A stretch of 45,775 nt of DNA from Fibrobacter intestinalis (GTDB lineage Bacteria > Fibrobacterota > Fibrobacteria > Fibrobacterales > Fibrobacteraceae): the NCBI RefSeq assembly GCF_900167415.1, contig NZ_FUWU01000024.1:1-45775 (forward strand). Reading direction: 5' to 3'. Shown here one piece after another: positions 1-8,419 of the stretch. The number at the start of each line of letters is the position of its first letter. Position 1 is the first letter of the stretch. Both the position numbers and the translations under genes were made by a program. The notes under the pieces were generated by a model. It worked only from the letters and a program-made list of their open reading frames with translations. It was not told the DNA's origin and did no database searches.

Positions 1-16
1 GGGATATAGTCTTTTT

Positions 17-95
17 CACAAGCTGAACTCCCTTTTAAAGAGAAACGTTTTTTCATAAAGTGATTTTTCTCGCAGGTTGCGAGGTGTTTTGCATT
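17..95. repeat. Dispersed intergenic repeat, copy A
   Basis: This stretch aligns by eye with 43868-43945 in the same orientation: both run through CACAAG-TGAACT, a CTTTT-AAAG core, TTCATAA-GTGA and then CGC-GGT-GCGAGGTG. Identity is roughly three quarters, with no ORF of note. A shorter relative sharing GAACTTCTTTTCAAA is at about 12765-12780. It is therefore a dispersed non-coding repeat rather than unique spacer. Function is unknown. Confidence 0.5.
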
Positions 96-119
96 TTGGC
101 TAGCCGTTTCTCCTATATT

Positions 120-203
120 TCCAACTCCCCACTACCTTCTGATTACTAGTCGCTAACCATGGTTCGACAACCGGTTGCTGAGCCTGTCGAAGCACACCAA
201 CCA
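120..203. repeat. Dispersed repeat, inverted partner of 43669-43753
   Basis: The last 42 bases (162-203) are, base for base, the reverse complement of 43669-43710. The preceding part (CCAACT, CCCACTA, GATTACTAG, TCGCTAACCATGG) also matches the flank of that copy with a few differences. The core carries the words GTTCGACAACCGG and TGAGCCTGTCGAAG. A more diverged copy is at 26827-26880. No coding potential is visible, so this is a mobile or recombining intergenic repeat family. Confidence 0.7.
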
Positions 204-407
204 AGCAAATCGAGGTGGAATTTTATATATAAATCCCAAAATAATAAACAAAGACTCATTAGTCATCCACCTTTCGTAAACTTTTGTTTACGCCATGTAT
301 AAAAACACACTGCGATCCCCCCTCTACGCCTCATTAAGCACTTCAGCCCAATTTCACAGAGGCTCTCAGGAAATTCTTTTTAAATGCATCCGCATATAAT
401 TCCCCAC

Positions 408-433
408 AAAAAAGCTCCTTGAAAAAGGAGCTT
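408..433 (-). terminator. Rho-independent terminator of the PPIase gene
   Basis: A perfect 9-bp stem AAGCTCCTT/AAGGAGCTT with a 4-base loop is followed, on the minus strand, by a run of six T. It lies about 30 bases after the stop codon of the minus-strand peptidyl-prolyl isomerase gene. Confidence 0.85.
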
Positions 434-463
434 GAGAGGAGTACAAATTTTCCCGAAATTTTA

Positions 464-2419
464 TTATTCGCGGTAATAAAGATCCAGATTGTTTTCGATA
501 TTGGCCGCTTTTTCCAGATTCTGCACGTAGGTATTAAAGAGCATCGCATAGCCAAAACGCCAAGTATTCGCCAGATCTTCGGTCAACGCCGCTTTGAAAG
601 CCACTGTGTCCGGCAAAGTGCGGGAAAGAATTTTCACCATGGCCGCACCATCATTGGTGACGACAGGTTCACCCCATTCGCCCACTTTCTGTTTGGAAAG
701 CACCCGGAACAAGGTCGGGTTGGAATAGCCGATTCCCGGCACAAAGCCGTCAAAGGACGCTGTCGTTTTTTCCATCGTCACTTTTTCAATGCTGGAATCC
801 GCTTTTGCTGTTCCCGTTGCCGAATCCGTTTCCAAAGTTACCGCCTTGATTTTTTCCTTGACAGAGTTCAAGTGGCTTTTGGCGGCATCTTTCGCTTCGC
901 CCAGGGCAAGCCGATTCTTAATTTGTTCGTAATACGGAGCCACGTTGCGGGAACCGGCAGTCAAAGTTTGGAGACGAGTTGCCACCAGAGCAAACTGGCT
1001 GTTTTTCAATGCGCCGGAAACTTTTCCTTCGGCAAGATCCGGACGTTCCTTATTTACAAAGGCAAACGGGGCAAGTCCGCCGACAAAACCGATTTCCGAA
1101 ATGTTGTCACCGCGTCCAAGCCAAGCGGTTTCACGAACGGGAACCTGCCGAGCCTTGGCCGCCTCTTCAAACGAAGAATCCCGTTCTTCGACGGCACTTT
1201 TAATGGAAAGAAGAATCTGTTCCAAACTGTCGATCGTTTCCGGGGAAGCTGTCACCGAGAAGAGAATGTGGGCCGCCTTGACTTTTTCCGTACCATCCGC
1301 TTCCTTTTTCTTGCCCAGACTCTGGATGATGTGATAGCCGAACTTCGTGCGAACCGGTTCCGAAATCGCCCCGGAATCCAAAGCAAATGCGACGTCTTCA
1401 AATTCCTTGACCCAAGTGCCGCGAGCGGTGTAATCCCCGAGAAGGCCTCCGTTCGCCGCCGTTCCTATATCTTCGCTGGAAATTTTTGCCATGTCTTCAA
1501 AGCTGGTCGCCGAGCTGGAATCTTTCAACTGGTAATAAACGGTCATCGCATACTTGCGAATTTCTTCTTCGTCCTTTTCGGTCGGAGCAATCGGCAAATA
1601 GGCATAAGCCAAGCGGACCTGGTCGTTTTCCACAAAGAAGCTGTCCGAATGGGCGTTAAAGTAGGCGGAAACTTTCAAGCTGTCCACGGACGCCGGATCG
1701 ACCTTGAAATCCGCGGTGGACGCATAAGCCACTTCGAGTTCCTGCGAAGCGAGGCGATTATTCACATTCCACTGGGACTCCAAGCTCGTCGGATGGGCAT
1801 TCGCCGTCACAAAAATCTGGAGCTGGTGCAGCGGAATCGTCATCGTCGAAAGTTCCTGTTCGTAGCTCTGCATATTCAGCCACTCGTAAGCGGCCGGCGT
1901 TTCCAGCCAGGCATCATAAGCGGCCTTGTCAAAAGCCGTGTCCAAAAGGAATTGCGGCAAAGTCTGGATAAAAGCCTGAACATTCTGGGCGGCTTCCTGT
2001 TCATTTGCCGAGCCGGCTTGAATGGCATAAATCCGCTGTTGCGCTTCTTCACCAACCATACGGCGAACGGCATCCGGATTATTCCGCAGTTCATTTTTCA
2101 TTTCGACAACGGAAGCGGAAAGGGCGTTCTCGTTGAACTGCACCTTGAGGAGTTCCTGCTGAACGAAAGTCTGGAAGACGGAATTGCGAAGCTGCACGCG
2201 CTGTTCATCGCTTATATTCTGACCGCGATAATTGATTTCGGTGATGCGGTTCACCCGATTATTGAATTCCGCATAAGGAATTTCCACGCCGTCAACCCGA
2301 CCAATCGGATACTGGCGGGACAGTTCCGGAGTCCGGTCCATAGCAAGAAGACCAAGAGCAATACCTACAGCAAAAATGGCTATGACCCATTTCGCGTTTT
2401 CGTTAATCCATGTCAGCAT
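464..2419 (-). CDS. Membrane-anchored parvulin-type peptidyl-prolyl isomerase (PpiD/SurA-like)
   Basis: The 651-residue protein has a short cytoplasmic start, one N-terminal membrane segment (about residues 11-27) and a long periplasmic part, the architecture of PpiD foldases that help fold exported proteins. Residues about 30-200 resemble the SurA_N/PpiD chaperone region. A parvulin domain lies at about 267-370 (GGLLGDY, then FGYHIIQ), and a second, weaker parvulin-like stretch begins at KAAHILFSV (about 380). The start is supported by a GGAG Shine-Dalgarno in the preceding ten or so bases. The gene stands alone, divergent from nadB, and ends in a strong terminator. Family assignment is confident; the choice between PpiD and a lineage-specific SurA homologue is inference from the N-terminal anchor. 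Confidence 0.87.
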   Translation of the reverse strand: MLTWINENAKWVIAIFAVGIALGLLAMDRTPELSRQYPIGRVDGVEIPYAEFNNRVNRITEINYRGQNISDEQRVQLRNSVFQTFVQQELLKVQFNENALSASVVEMKNELRNNPDAVRRMVGEEAQQRIYAIQAGSANEQEAAQNVQAFIQTLPQFLLDTAFDKAAYDAWLETPAAYEWLNMQSYEQELSTMTIPLHQLQIFVTANAHPTSLESQWNVNNRLASQELEVAYASTADFKVDPASVDSLKVSAYFNAHSDSFFVENDQVRLAYAYLPIAPTEKDEEEIRKYAMTVYYQLKDSSSATSFEDMAKISSEDIGTAANGGLLGDYTARGTWVKEFEDVAFALDSGAISEPVRTKFGYHIIQSLGKKKEADGTEKVKAAHILFSVTASPETIDSLEQILLSIKSAVEERDSSFEEAAKARQVPVRETAWLGRGDNISEIGFVGGLAPFAFVNKERPDLAEGKVSGALKNSQFALVATRLQTLTAGSRNVAPYYEQIKNRLALGEAKDAAKSHLNSVKEKIKAVTLETDSATGTAKADSSIEKVTMEKTTASFDGFVPGIGYSNPTLFRVLSKQKVGEWGEPVVTNDGAAMVKILSRTLPDTVAFKAALTEDLANTWRFGYAMLFNTYVQNLEKAANIENNLDLYYRE

Positions 2420-2640
2420 AAAGGAAACTCCATTTCCATTTGATTTGCCGCAAATGTAGTAAATCGAAAAAGAAAAGCGAACGACTTCGCCAAGATATAT
2501 CTGTCAGATTTGCCTTTGTATTCTTTCTGAAACGCCGAGAATGCAAAAGGAAAAAACAGGAGCGTATCCGAAAATATAGCCGATTAGCACTTTTTTTGCT
2601 ATTATAGAGCCGCCTAAAAAATCTCTACCGAGAGGCTACA

Positions 2641-4230
2641 GTGTACGATATATTGATCCTCGGAGCCGGCATTTCCGGTTTAAGCGCGGCCCTTAAAGCT
2701 GCAGAACATGGCCATTCCGTTTTAATTCTGACCAAGGGACCCAAACCGGACGGTTCATCCAATTATGCCCAGGGCGGCATCTGCTCCGTGACAGCTCCAA
2801 ACGATTCTTTTAAAATACACGAAGAGGACACCTGTGAAGCGGGTGCGGGCCTTTGCAAAAAGAAAGCGGTTAAAATTCTGGTGGAAAACGGTCCCAAAAC
2901 CATCGAGCAGCTGGTCAAATGGGGAGTGCAATTCACCCCGGCAGAGCCCAACGATTCCAACATCCGCTTCGATTTGCACTTAGAGGGCGGACACAGCTGC
3001 CGCCGCATCCTGCACGCCGCCGACTTGACGGGCAAAGAAATCATGCGGGCGCTCATCGCCAAACTCCACGAATTTCCCAATATCACCTTTTTGGAAAACG
3101 CCCTTGTCGCCGATCTGGTTTTGGACAAAGAAAAGAAAAGGGTTTGCGGAGCAAAAATCATCCATCAAAAAACGGGAGAGACCGAAGCGATTTTTGCCAA
3201 GGTCACTCTGATGGCAACCGGAGGAGCGGGACGGCTTTGGCAGCACACCATCGACCCGCCTGATGCCTGCGGAGACGGCATCGCCATTGCAGCACGCGCG
3301 GGAGCCGCCATTCAAGATGTGGAATTTATGCAATTCCACCCGACTTCCCTCTATGCGCCGAGCCTCAAAAAATCCTTCCTGATTTCGGAAGCGGTCCGCG
3401 GTTTTGGCGGCATTCTAAAAAACAAGGACGGCAAAGAATTTATGGACGGCGTTCATCCGCTGCGCTCGCTCGCTCCCCGCGACATCGTCGCTCGCGCCAT
3501 CCACCGGGAAATGAACCGAACCGGCGAACCCTGCATGTTTTTGGACGTGACCGCCCACAACCCCAAAGACATCAAGACGCACTTTCCGCACATCTATGCC
3601 AAATGCCTTTCCGTGGGAATCGACATGACAAAGCAATGGATTCCCGTCGTCCCGGCGGCGCATTATATGTGTGGCGGCGTCCTCGTCGATACCTGGTCCC
3701 GAACCAAACTCGAAGGCTTCTACGCTTCGGGCGAAGTGGCGGCGACCGGCGTTCATGGGGCGAACAGGCTCGCCTCGAATTCCCTTTTGGAAAGCGTCGT
3801 CTTTGCGCTCCGGGCTGTGGAGAGCATCGAAAAATCGGGCATTCTCAAAAAATCTTTCCGAGCGCCCAAAGTCCCCTCTGAAAAAGTCCTTGTCAAAGGC
3901 GGCGACATCTGGAATAAGCGCAAACTGGAAGCCAAAAAGCTCATGTGGAAAAAATGCGGCATTGTCCGCTCCGTAGCAGAGCTTAAATCGGGGCTGGAAG
4001 AGCTGCGCAAATACAACCGCGAAGTGGAAGAAGAAATGAAAAAGGATTCGCCCAAAACCATAGCGCTCCTGGAATTTCGCAATGCGGTGGAAAGCAGCAT
4101 CCTCATCGTTAAAAGCGCACTCGCCCGCAAAGAATCTCGAGGGCTGCAATCTATTTTGGATTACCCGAAAACTTCCTCCAAAATTGTGCATCACACGACT
4201 CGGCTCAAGTACCCGCTAGAAGAAAATTAA
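2641..4230 (+). CDS. nadB: L-aspartate oxidase
   Basis: This 529-residue flavoenzyme oxidises L-aspartate to iminoaspartate, the first step of de novo NAD synthesis, in the cytoplasm. The N-terminus has the FAD-binding GAGISGLSAAL dinucleotide fold, followed by SSNYAQGGI, the HPTSLY region, SLAPRDIVARAIHREM and the C-terminal helical domain with ESRGLQSILDYP, all typical of NadB rather than of fumarate reductase or succinate dehydrogenase. The start codon is GTG, preceded by GAGAGG. Length matches the family. nadA and nadC are not next to it, so it is not in a nad operon here. The gene is followed by a terminator. Confidence 0.94.
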   Translation: MYDILILGAGISGLSAALKAAEHGHSVLILTKGPKPDGSSNYAQGGICSVTAPNDSFKIHEEDTCEAGAGLCKKKAVKILVENGPKTIEQLVKWGVQFTPAEPNDSNIRFDLHLEGGHSCRRILHAADLTGKEIMRALIAKLHEFPNITFLENALVADLVLDKEKKRVCGAKIIHQKTGETEAIFAKVTLMATGGAGRLWQHTIDPPDACGDGIAIAARAGAAIQDVEFMQFHPTSLYAPSLKKSFLISEAVRGFGGILKNKDGKEFMDGVHPLRSLAPRDIVARAIHREMNRTGEPCMFLDVTAHNPKDIKTHFPHIYAKCLSVGIDMTKQWIPVVPAAHYMCGGVLVDTWSRTKLEGFYASGEVAATGVHGANRLASNSLLESVVFALRAVESIEKSGILKKSFRAPKVPSEKVLVKGGDIWNKRKLEAKKLMWKKCGIVRSVAELKSGLEELRKYNREVEEEMKKDSPKTIALLEFRNAVESSILIVKSALARKESRGLQSILDYPKTSSKIVHHTTRLKYPLEEN

Positions 4231-4312
4231 GGGAATTATATACAATCCCCTGCTAGACATTCGCGATTCCATTTTTTTCAAAATGGAATCTTTTTTCGCG
4301 AGGGAAACTCAG
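4231..4312. repeat. Intergenic repeat that contains the nadB terminator
   Basis: The block starts GGGAATTATATA, has CGCGATTC in the middle and ends TTTTTCGCGAGGGAAACT. The same three words in the same order occur at 12708-12770. The 4231 copy differs by an extra palindromic segment that forms the terminator hairpin. A reverse-orientation relative of the first word is at about 217-238. Confidence 0.45.
4265..4296 (+). terminator. Rho-independent terminator of nadB
   Basis: An 11-bp perfect stem (GATTCCATTTT/AAAATGGAATC) with a 4-base loop is followed by six T on the plus strand, 35 bases after the nadB stop. Confidence 0.85.
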
Positions 4313-4348
4313 TTTTCAGTTCCGACTCCCAACTTTCAACAGGTCCCG

Positions 4349-5920
4349 TCAGCGATTCAGCCACGGGAAGATATTATCCCGCAATTCGATTTCGTTCAAC
4401 AAAGATTCATCTTGAAATACGCCCTGAAAAAGGGACAGCAATTTCATAAAGCCCCGCTCGTGTTCGGCAAGGCGATTTTTTGCATAGCCGCCAGCGGAAT
4501 TGTTGTGAATCATGAACGCCCAGTCCGACGCCTGGAAAAGTACAAGCTCCCTTTCCATTTGTGCCAGAATCCGTTTTTGCAACGGCGATTTCGGGTTCGT
4601 TTTCTTTGCGCTCTGAAAAAGCGAGAACATTTTGAAAAACTTGGGATAAATAAATTCCACTTGCGGATTCACCCACACCGAAGCAAATCCATTCTCTCCC
4701 CACGAAGAAAAAATCGGGTTATGCGGCACGGCATCGTCCGGATCATTTCGCATTCCATCGACCGAAGCGAGCTGTAAAATCCGAGACGAAGCTGCCCATT
4801 CAAAAACCGATTCGATAAACTGGGGACCTTCAAACCACCAGTGTCCAAAAAGTTCCGCATCGTAGGGGCAAAGGACGCAAGGCGAATGCGACGGCATCTG
4901 CGGAGCGAGTTCCGCCATCTGCGCTTCCCGATTGGCGACAAAAAGCCGAGCGTGCTCACGAGCGAGATTCATCGCCTGCCACGGGCGATACACCGACTTC
5001 TGTTCGCCTCCGGTTATCCGATAATATTTGAATCCCGTATCGATGGGCGTATCTTTTGCCATGAAATAAGCACCGAGATATTGAGAATCCAATTCCTGCG
5101 CAATATCCCTGTAAAATTCGCGATAGTCCGGGTGCCCCGGATAGCCGCGCTGGCGACTCCACACTTCCACGGAACTCGACTGTTCCCGACCCAAAGCCAA
5201 AAGCCCCGCCGGGGTCCTCACCGGGGCAAAAACGCCGAATCGGGGCGGCGGATCGGCAAGAAGAATGCCGTGGGTTTCCATAAAGAAAAATTCAAAGCCT
5301 TCTTTGGCGAGATAGCCATCCAAGCCGTCGAAATAACCGCACTCAGGCAACCAGACTCCCCGAGGGCGCCGACCAAAGGCGCGCTGGAAAGCTTCTACCG
5401 TCAATTTCAACTGCATCCGGATGCTTTCCGGTTCCGCCTGGTATGCAGGCAAAAATGGATGCGTTCCCACGCAAGTCAAAAGCGAAAGCTTCCCCCGTTT
5501 TTCCAGCCTTAAAAATTCCGCAAGAATATCCCGATGCAAACGCTCTTCCCACAATTCAGCAAGTTCCATCATGCGAGAGGCGTAAAACTGGGCGACCTGA
5601 AGTTTTTCGTAATCATCAGCAAGCCGATGGAGTTCTTTTTTCGCCAGCTCCTGCAATTTTTGCAAATGCACGGAATAGCGATTCAACAAAAGAGGATCCG
5701 AAAGCATGGCAAGGAGCGTCGGCGAAACGCTCAAATTTATCGTTCCGGGAATGCCTTTTTCCGCAAGACGAGACAACGTTTGCACCAAAGGAAGATAGGT
5801 CTCGGTCAAAGCTTCAAAAAGCCAGTTTTCTTCTAGAAAACGGTCATAACTCGGATTGCGTACAAACGGCAAGTGCGCATGCAGCAACAGGAAAAGCTTG
5901 CCATTGCAGTCGGTTATCAA
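4349..5920 (-). CDS. GH57 family 1,4-alpha-glucan branching enzyme
   Basis: This 523-residue protein belongs to glycoside hydrolase family 57 with the DUF1957 C-terminal part, the clade of GH57 branching enzymes that make alpha-1,6 branches in glycogen-type glucans. Visible marks are HAHLP near residue 14, the nucleophile region WLPECGY with Glu193, and CPYDAELFGHWW with Asp354 as likely acid/base. Both catalytic carboxylates are present and the length is typical, so it should be active. It is the last gene of a minus-strand operon, starting 12 bases after the DUF4912 gene; DUF4912 and DUF1957 genes are often neighbours in other bacteria. An alpha-amylase-type hydrolysis role cannot be excluded from sequence alone. 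Confidence 0.88.
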   Translation of the reverse strand: MITDCNGKLFLLLHAHLPFVRNPSYDRFLEENWLFEALTETYLPLVQTLSRLAEKGIPGTINLSVSPTLLAMLSDPLLLNRYSVHLQKLQELAKKELHRLADDYEKLQVAQFYASRMMELAELWEERLHRDILAEFLRLEKRGKLSLLTCVGTHPFLPAYQAEPESIRMQLKLTVEAFQRAFGRRPRGVWLPECGYFDGLDGYLAKEGFEFFFMETHGILLADPPPRFGVFAPVRTPAGLLALGREQSSSVEVWSRQRGYPGHPDYREFYRDIAQELDSQYLGAYFMAKDTPIDTGFKYYRITGGEQKSVYRPWQAMNLAREHARLFVANREAQMAELAPQMPSHSPCVLCPYDAELFGHWWFEGPQFIESVFEWAASSRILQLASVDGMRNDPDDAVPHNPIFSSWGENGFASVWVNPQVEFIYPKFFKMFSLFQSAKKTNPKSPLQKRILAQMERELVLFQASDWAFMIHNNSAGGYAKNRLAEHERGFMKLLSLFQGVFQDESLLNEIELRDNIFPWLNR

Positions 5921-5932
5921 AATCGCTCCGGC

Positions 5933-7150
5933 TTATTCGGTTCTTTTCACAACAACAGGAACAATCGTCGTCGGGAAATCGCCATCCTTGTCCGTCGCAA
6001 ACACAGGAATTATCTGCGTGGAATCCGGCAAATCCTGTTCAAAGGAGAATGTGCCGTCGGGATTCAGCGGGAACGGTTCACCGCGGACTTGCAAGTGGGC
6101 GTCCGGACGGGTTCCGCCATAAACGATCAGACGGGTTTTGACCCAAAGGAAGAAATCCTTGCCGTAATTGACGGAATCCGGAGAGGGTTGCAACTGCTGC
6201 GCCAAAGCTCCGCTCGAAAGAATGCCGCCGCTCGAAAGCGAACCCGAAAAGAACGATTCCGAAGAACTCGCCAGATGTTCCAACCAGGAAGCCACGGTCT
6301 GACTGGAGAGTCCTGAGCTGCCGAAGCCGCCGATTCCCGCACCACCAAGGGAAGCCTTGAAAAAGACGCTGTCGGAATTCTTGGCGGAATTTTTCACCGT
6401 TTCATAGCTGAAAACTTGCATGGCAGGGGCCTTAACCAAAGGTTTGAATTCTCCCTTGGGCGATTTGGTCCCCAATTCCGCGCGGAACGAAACGGATTCG
6501 CGATTCTGCACGTACCAGCTTTTGGCGTCAGACGGAACTTCGATGTCCTGAAATTTGCGATTCTTGTTTTTGCGGACAGTCAAATCCTTGGAAACATCGT
6601 AAAGGCGCAAGACCAGCGTGCCTTTGCCCTGAAGAGCTTTGTCGAGACGTTCTTTTTTCACGTCCCAAAAGGCGTGCATAAAATTGGGATCCCGCTGCAT
6701 CAAAACCAGATATTCCGGAGAGAGTTCCGTAGCGGCCTTGACAGGAATCGCTTTTTCCTCCGGCTTTTTCTTTGCCGTCGATTTTGCCACCTTTGAGGCT
6801 TCTGCCTTGACGACTTTGCTTGCAGACTTTTCGGTGGTTTCCTTTTTGGCGGCGGCTTTGGACACGGATTTTTCAACCGCTTCTATCTTGGCGGCCACTT
6901 TAGATACGGACTTTTCGACTTTTTCCGTAGCCTGGGCCACTTTAGCCGAGATCGTCTTCTTGACAGACGCCGATTTTTCTTCGGCATTCTTCACCACCGA
7001 CTTTTTCATCTTTTGGAATTTGGACGCCACATTAGCCTTGGCCTTGCGCGGAGCCGATTTGAGTTCTTCGACCTTGGATTCCACTTTCTGCGAAATCGAT
7101 TTCAGTTTTTCCACTTTGGTCTTAGCGGAAGCCTTTTTCTTTGAGTCCAT
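5933..7150 (-). CDS. DUF4912 protein with a long Lys/Ala-rich histone-H1-like N-terminus
   Basis: The 405-residue protein has two parts. Residues 1-140 are almost entirely Lys, Ala, Ser, Val and Glu, with repeated motifs such as KSVSKVAAK and EKSASKV, resembling histone H1 or a highly charged helical linker. From about residue 140 (LSPEYLVLMQRDPNFMHAFWDV) it matches the DUF4912 pattern, ending with a beta-rich segment containing GTRPDAHLQVRGEPFPLNPDGTF. There is no signal peptide. The start has GGAGAG close upstream. It sits between an outer-membrane protein gene and the GH57 branching enzyme gene with short gaps. Function is unknown; a scaffold or carbohydrate-related role is inferred only from the GH57 partner. 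Confidence 0.8.
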   Translation of the reverse strand: MDSKKKASAKTKVEKLKSISQKVESKVEELKSAPRKAKANVASKFQKMKKSVVKNAEEKSASVKKTISAKVAQATEKVEKSVSKVAAKIEAVEKSVSKAAAKKETTEKSASKVVKAEASKVAKSTAKKKPEEKAIPVKAATELSPEYLVLMQRDPNFMHAFWDVKKERLDKALQGKGTLVLRLYDVSKDLTVRKNKNRKFQDIEVPSDAKSWYVQNRESVSFRAELGTKSPKGEFKPLVKAPAMQVFSYETVKNSAKNSDSVFFKASLGGAGIGGFGSSGLSSQTVASWLEHLASSSESFFSGSLSSGGILSSGALAQQLQPSPDSVNYGKDFFLWVKTRLIVYGGTRPDAHLQVRGEPFPLNPDGTFSFEQDLPDSTQIIPVFATDKDGDFPTTIVPVVVKRTE

Positions 7151-7171
7151 ATCAACTCTCCTTTAATGCAA

Positions 7172-8419
7172 TCAATGCACCGTTTTCGGTTTATTACCCC
7201 AATTGCCTACACCGGTTAAACCGATTGCAATTCCAATGAACTTTTCGTCCCAAACCGTGTCGTCGTCCGACTGACGCAATCCTCCCTGGACAGCGATATC
7301 GATTTTTGTGCTTCGCCGACCAAGGGGGAACCCGACACCGAGCGAGCCTCCAAATTCCTTGACATCAGCAATGTAATAATTTCTAAACCATCCGCCAAAA
7401 CGAAAATCCATCCTTTGCAGATATTTCTTGAAATAATCCGAAGATCCCGAGCGTTCATAGCCCGCCCCAACCAAAAACTCCGTCTGTGTCGAAGTGGAAT
7501 CTTCCAAATTCCAGCCACCGGCGATGTTCCGAATGTCCATATCCCAACCGCGGAGCATAAAGTCCAACATAATATGGTGCCGTTTTTTGAATCGGTAAGC
7601 GATACCTGTCGCTAGCGTGGGCGGGACGTCAATATCCCGGCGAAGTTTTGTCGGCACGAGAGTGTCCACCTGACTAAACTGCAAATCGTAATCCAAAGTA
7701 TTTCTCAAGGTGTAACCCGTCGTATAGGAGAAATAGTAGGAAGCGCGATGCCCCTTGTAAAACACGGCACCCGTATAGTAAGCGGGATGGTCTTTAATTT
7801 TCCACGAACCATCCGCCGATTCCGTCAGTTCCGCATCGTTTGTCGCCCAGCTGTCTTCAGCGGGAACCTGGCTGTTGTCTGCGCCAAGAGTCAATTTACG
7901 GGAAACGGAGCCCATCACAAAATGAGCGGCAAAACCGAGGGAAATCTTCCGAAAGAACGGCATCCGAACCGCATAAGCAGGAACTATCTCGTAAATGTTG
8001 CCCTTGTATTCAATTTTGGCAAGGCTGGTGTTCTTGGGATCGTCCACCTCTTCGTCCAGATTCGACGTGTATTTTTGAGAAAGCGAAAGCGACACGGCAC
8101 CGAATTTGTGCATGGCAAACAAGAACGAGAGCGAAGGGATTTCCAGCGTAGAAGAGGCATAGGAGTTTCCGCCCCGAGACGCGACATTTTCTTCAAAAAC
8201 CATGGACGCATTGAAAGAAGTATTCTCTTCAAAAGCGATGGACGCCGGGTTCCATTCGACATAGCCGCTCAAAGCTTTTGCGCCGCCCGAATAGCCCCTG
8301 CCGAGCGTTATCGCCGAAGCGCCTTCGGTAGGTTTTCCAAGAGCTTCCAAACCCAGCATCGAAGCCGCATGCACACTCAATGCCAACAGAAAAATCCATA
8401 AAGGGATGCTGCGTTTCAT
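7172..8419 (-). CDS. PorV/PorQ-like outer-membrane beta-barrel protein
   Basis: The 415-residue product starts with a clear signal peptide (MKRSIPLWIFLLALSVHA, cleavage near residue 18-19). The mature start with GASAITLGRGYSGGAKALS and YVEWNPASIAFEENT is the pattern of the PorV/PorQ/UPF0164 group of FadL-like barrels, where a glycine-rich segment is followed by an NPA motif. The rest alternates hydrophobic and polar residues in aromatic-edged strands, as in a beta barrel. Its ATG overlaps the stop of the upstream lipoprotein gene by four bases (ATGA), so the two are probably translationally coupled. Role (transport or attachment of exported proteins) is not determined. Confidence 0.75.
   Translation of the reverse strand: MKRSIPLWIFLLALSVHAASMLGLEALGKPTEGASAITLGRGYSGGAKALSGYVEWNPASIAFEENTSFNASMVFEENVASRGGNSYASSTLEIPSLSFLFAMHKFGAVSLSLSQKYTSNLDEEVDDPKNTSLAKIEYKGNIYEIVPAYAVRMPFFRKISLGFAAHFVMGSVSRKLTLGADNSQVPAEDSWATNDAELTESADGSWKIKDHPAYYTGAVFYKGHRASYYFSYTTGYTLRNTLDYDLQFSQVDTLVPTKLRRDIDVPPTLATGIAYRFKKRHHIMLDFMLRGWDMDIRNIAGGWNLEDSTSTQTEFLVGAGYERSGSSDYFKKYLQRMDFRFGGWFRNYYIADVKEFGGSLGVGFPLGRRSTKIDIAVQGGLRQSDDDTVWDEKFIGIAIGLTGVGNWGNKPKTVH

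Noticed and set aside
419-2443. A 674-codon open frame on the plus strand opposite the PPIase gene
   Set aside because: It is the antisense shadow of a clear parvulin-family gene; its translation is low in recognisable motifs and rich in Arg, Phe and His, as expected for a mirror frame.
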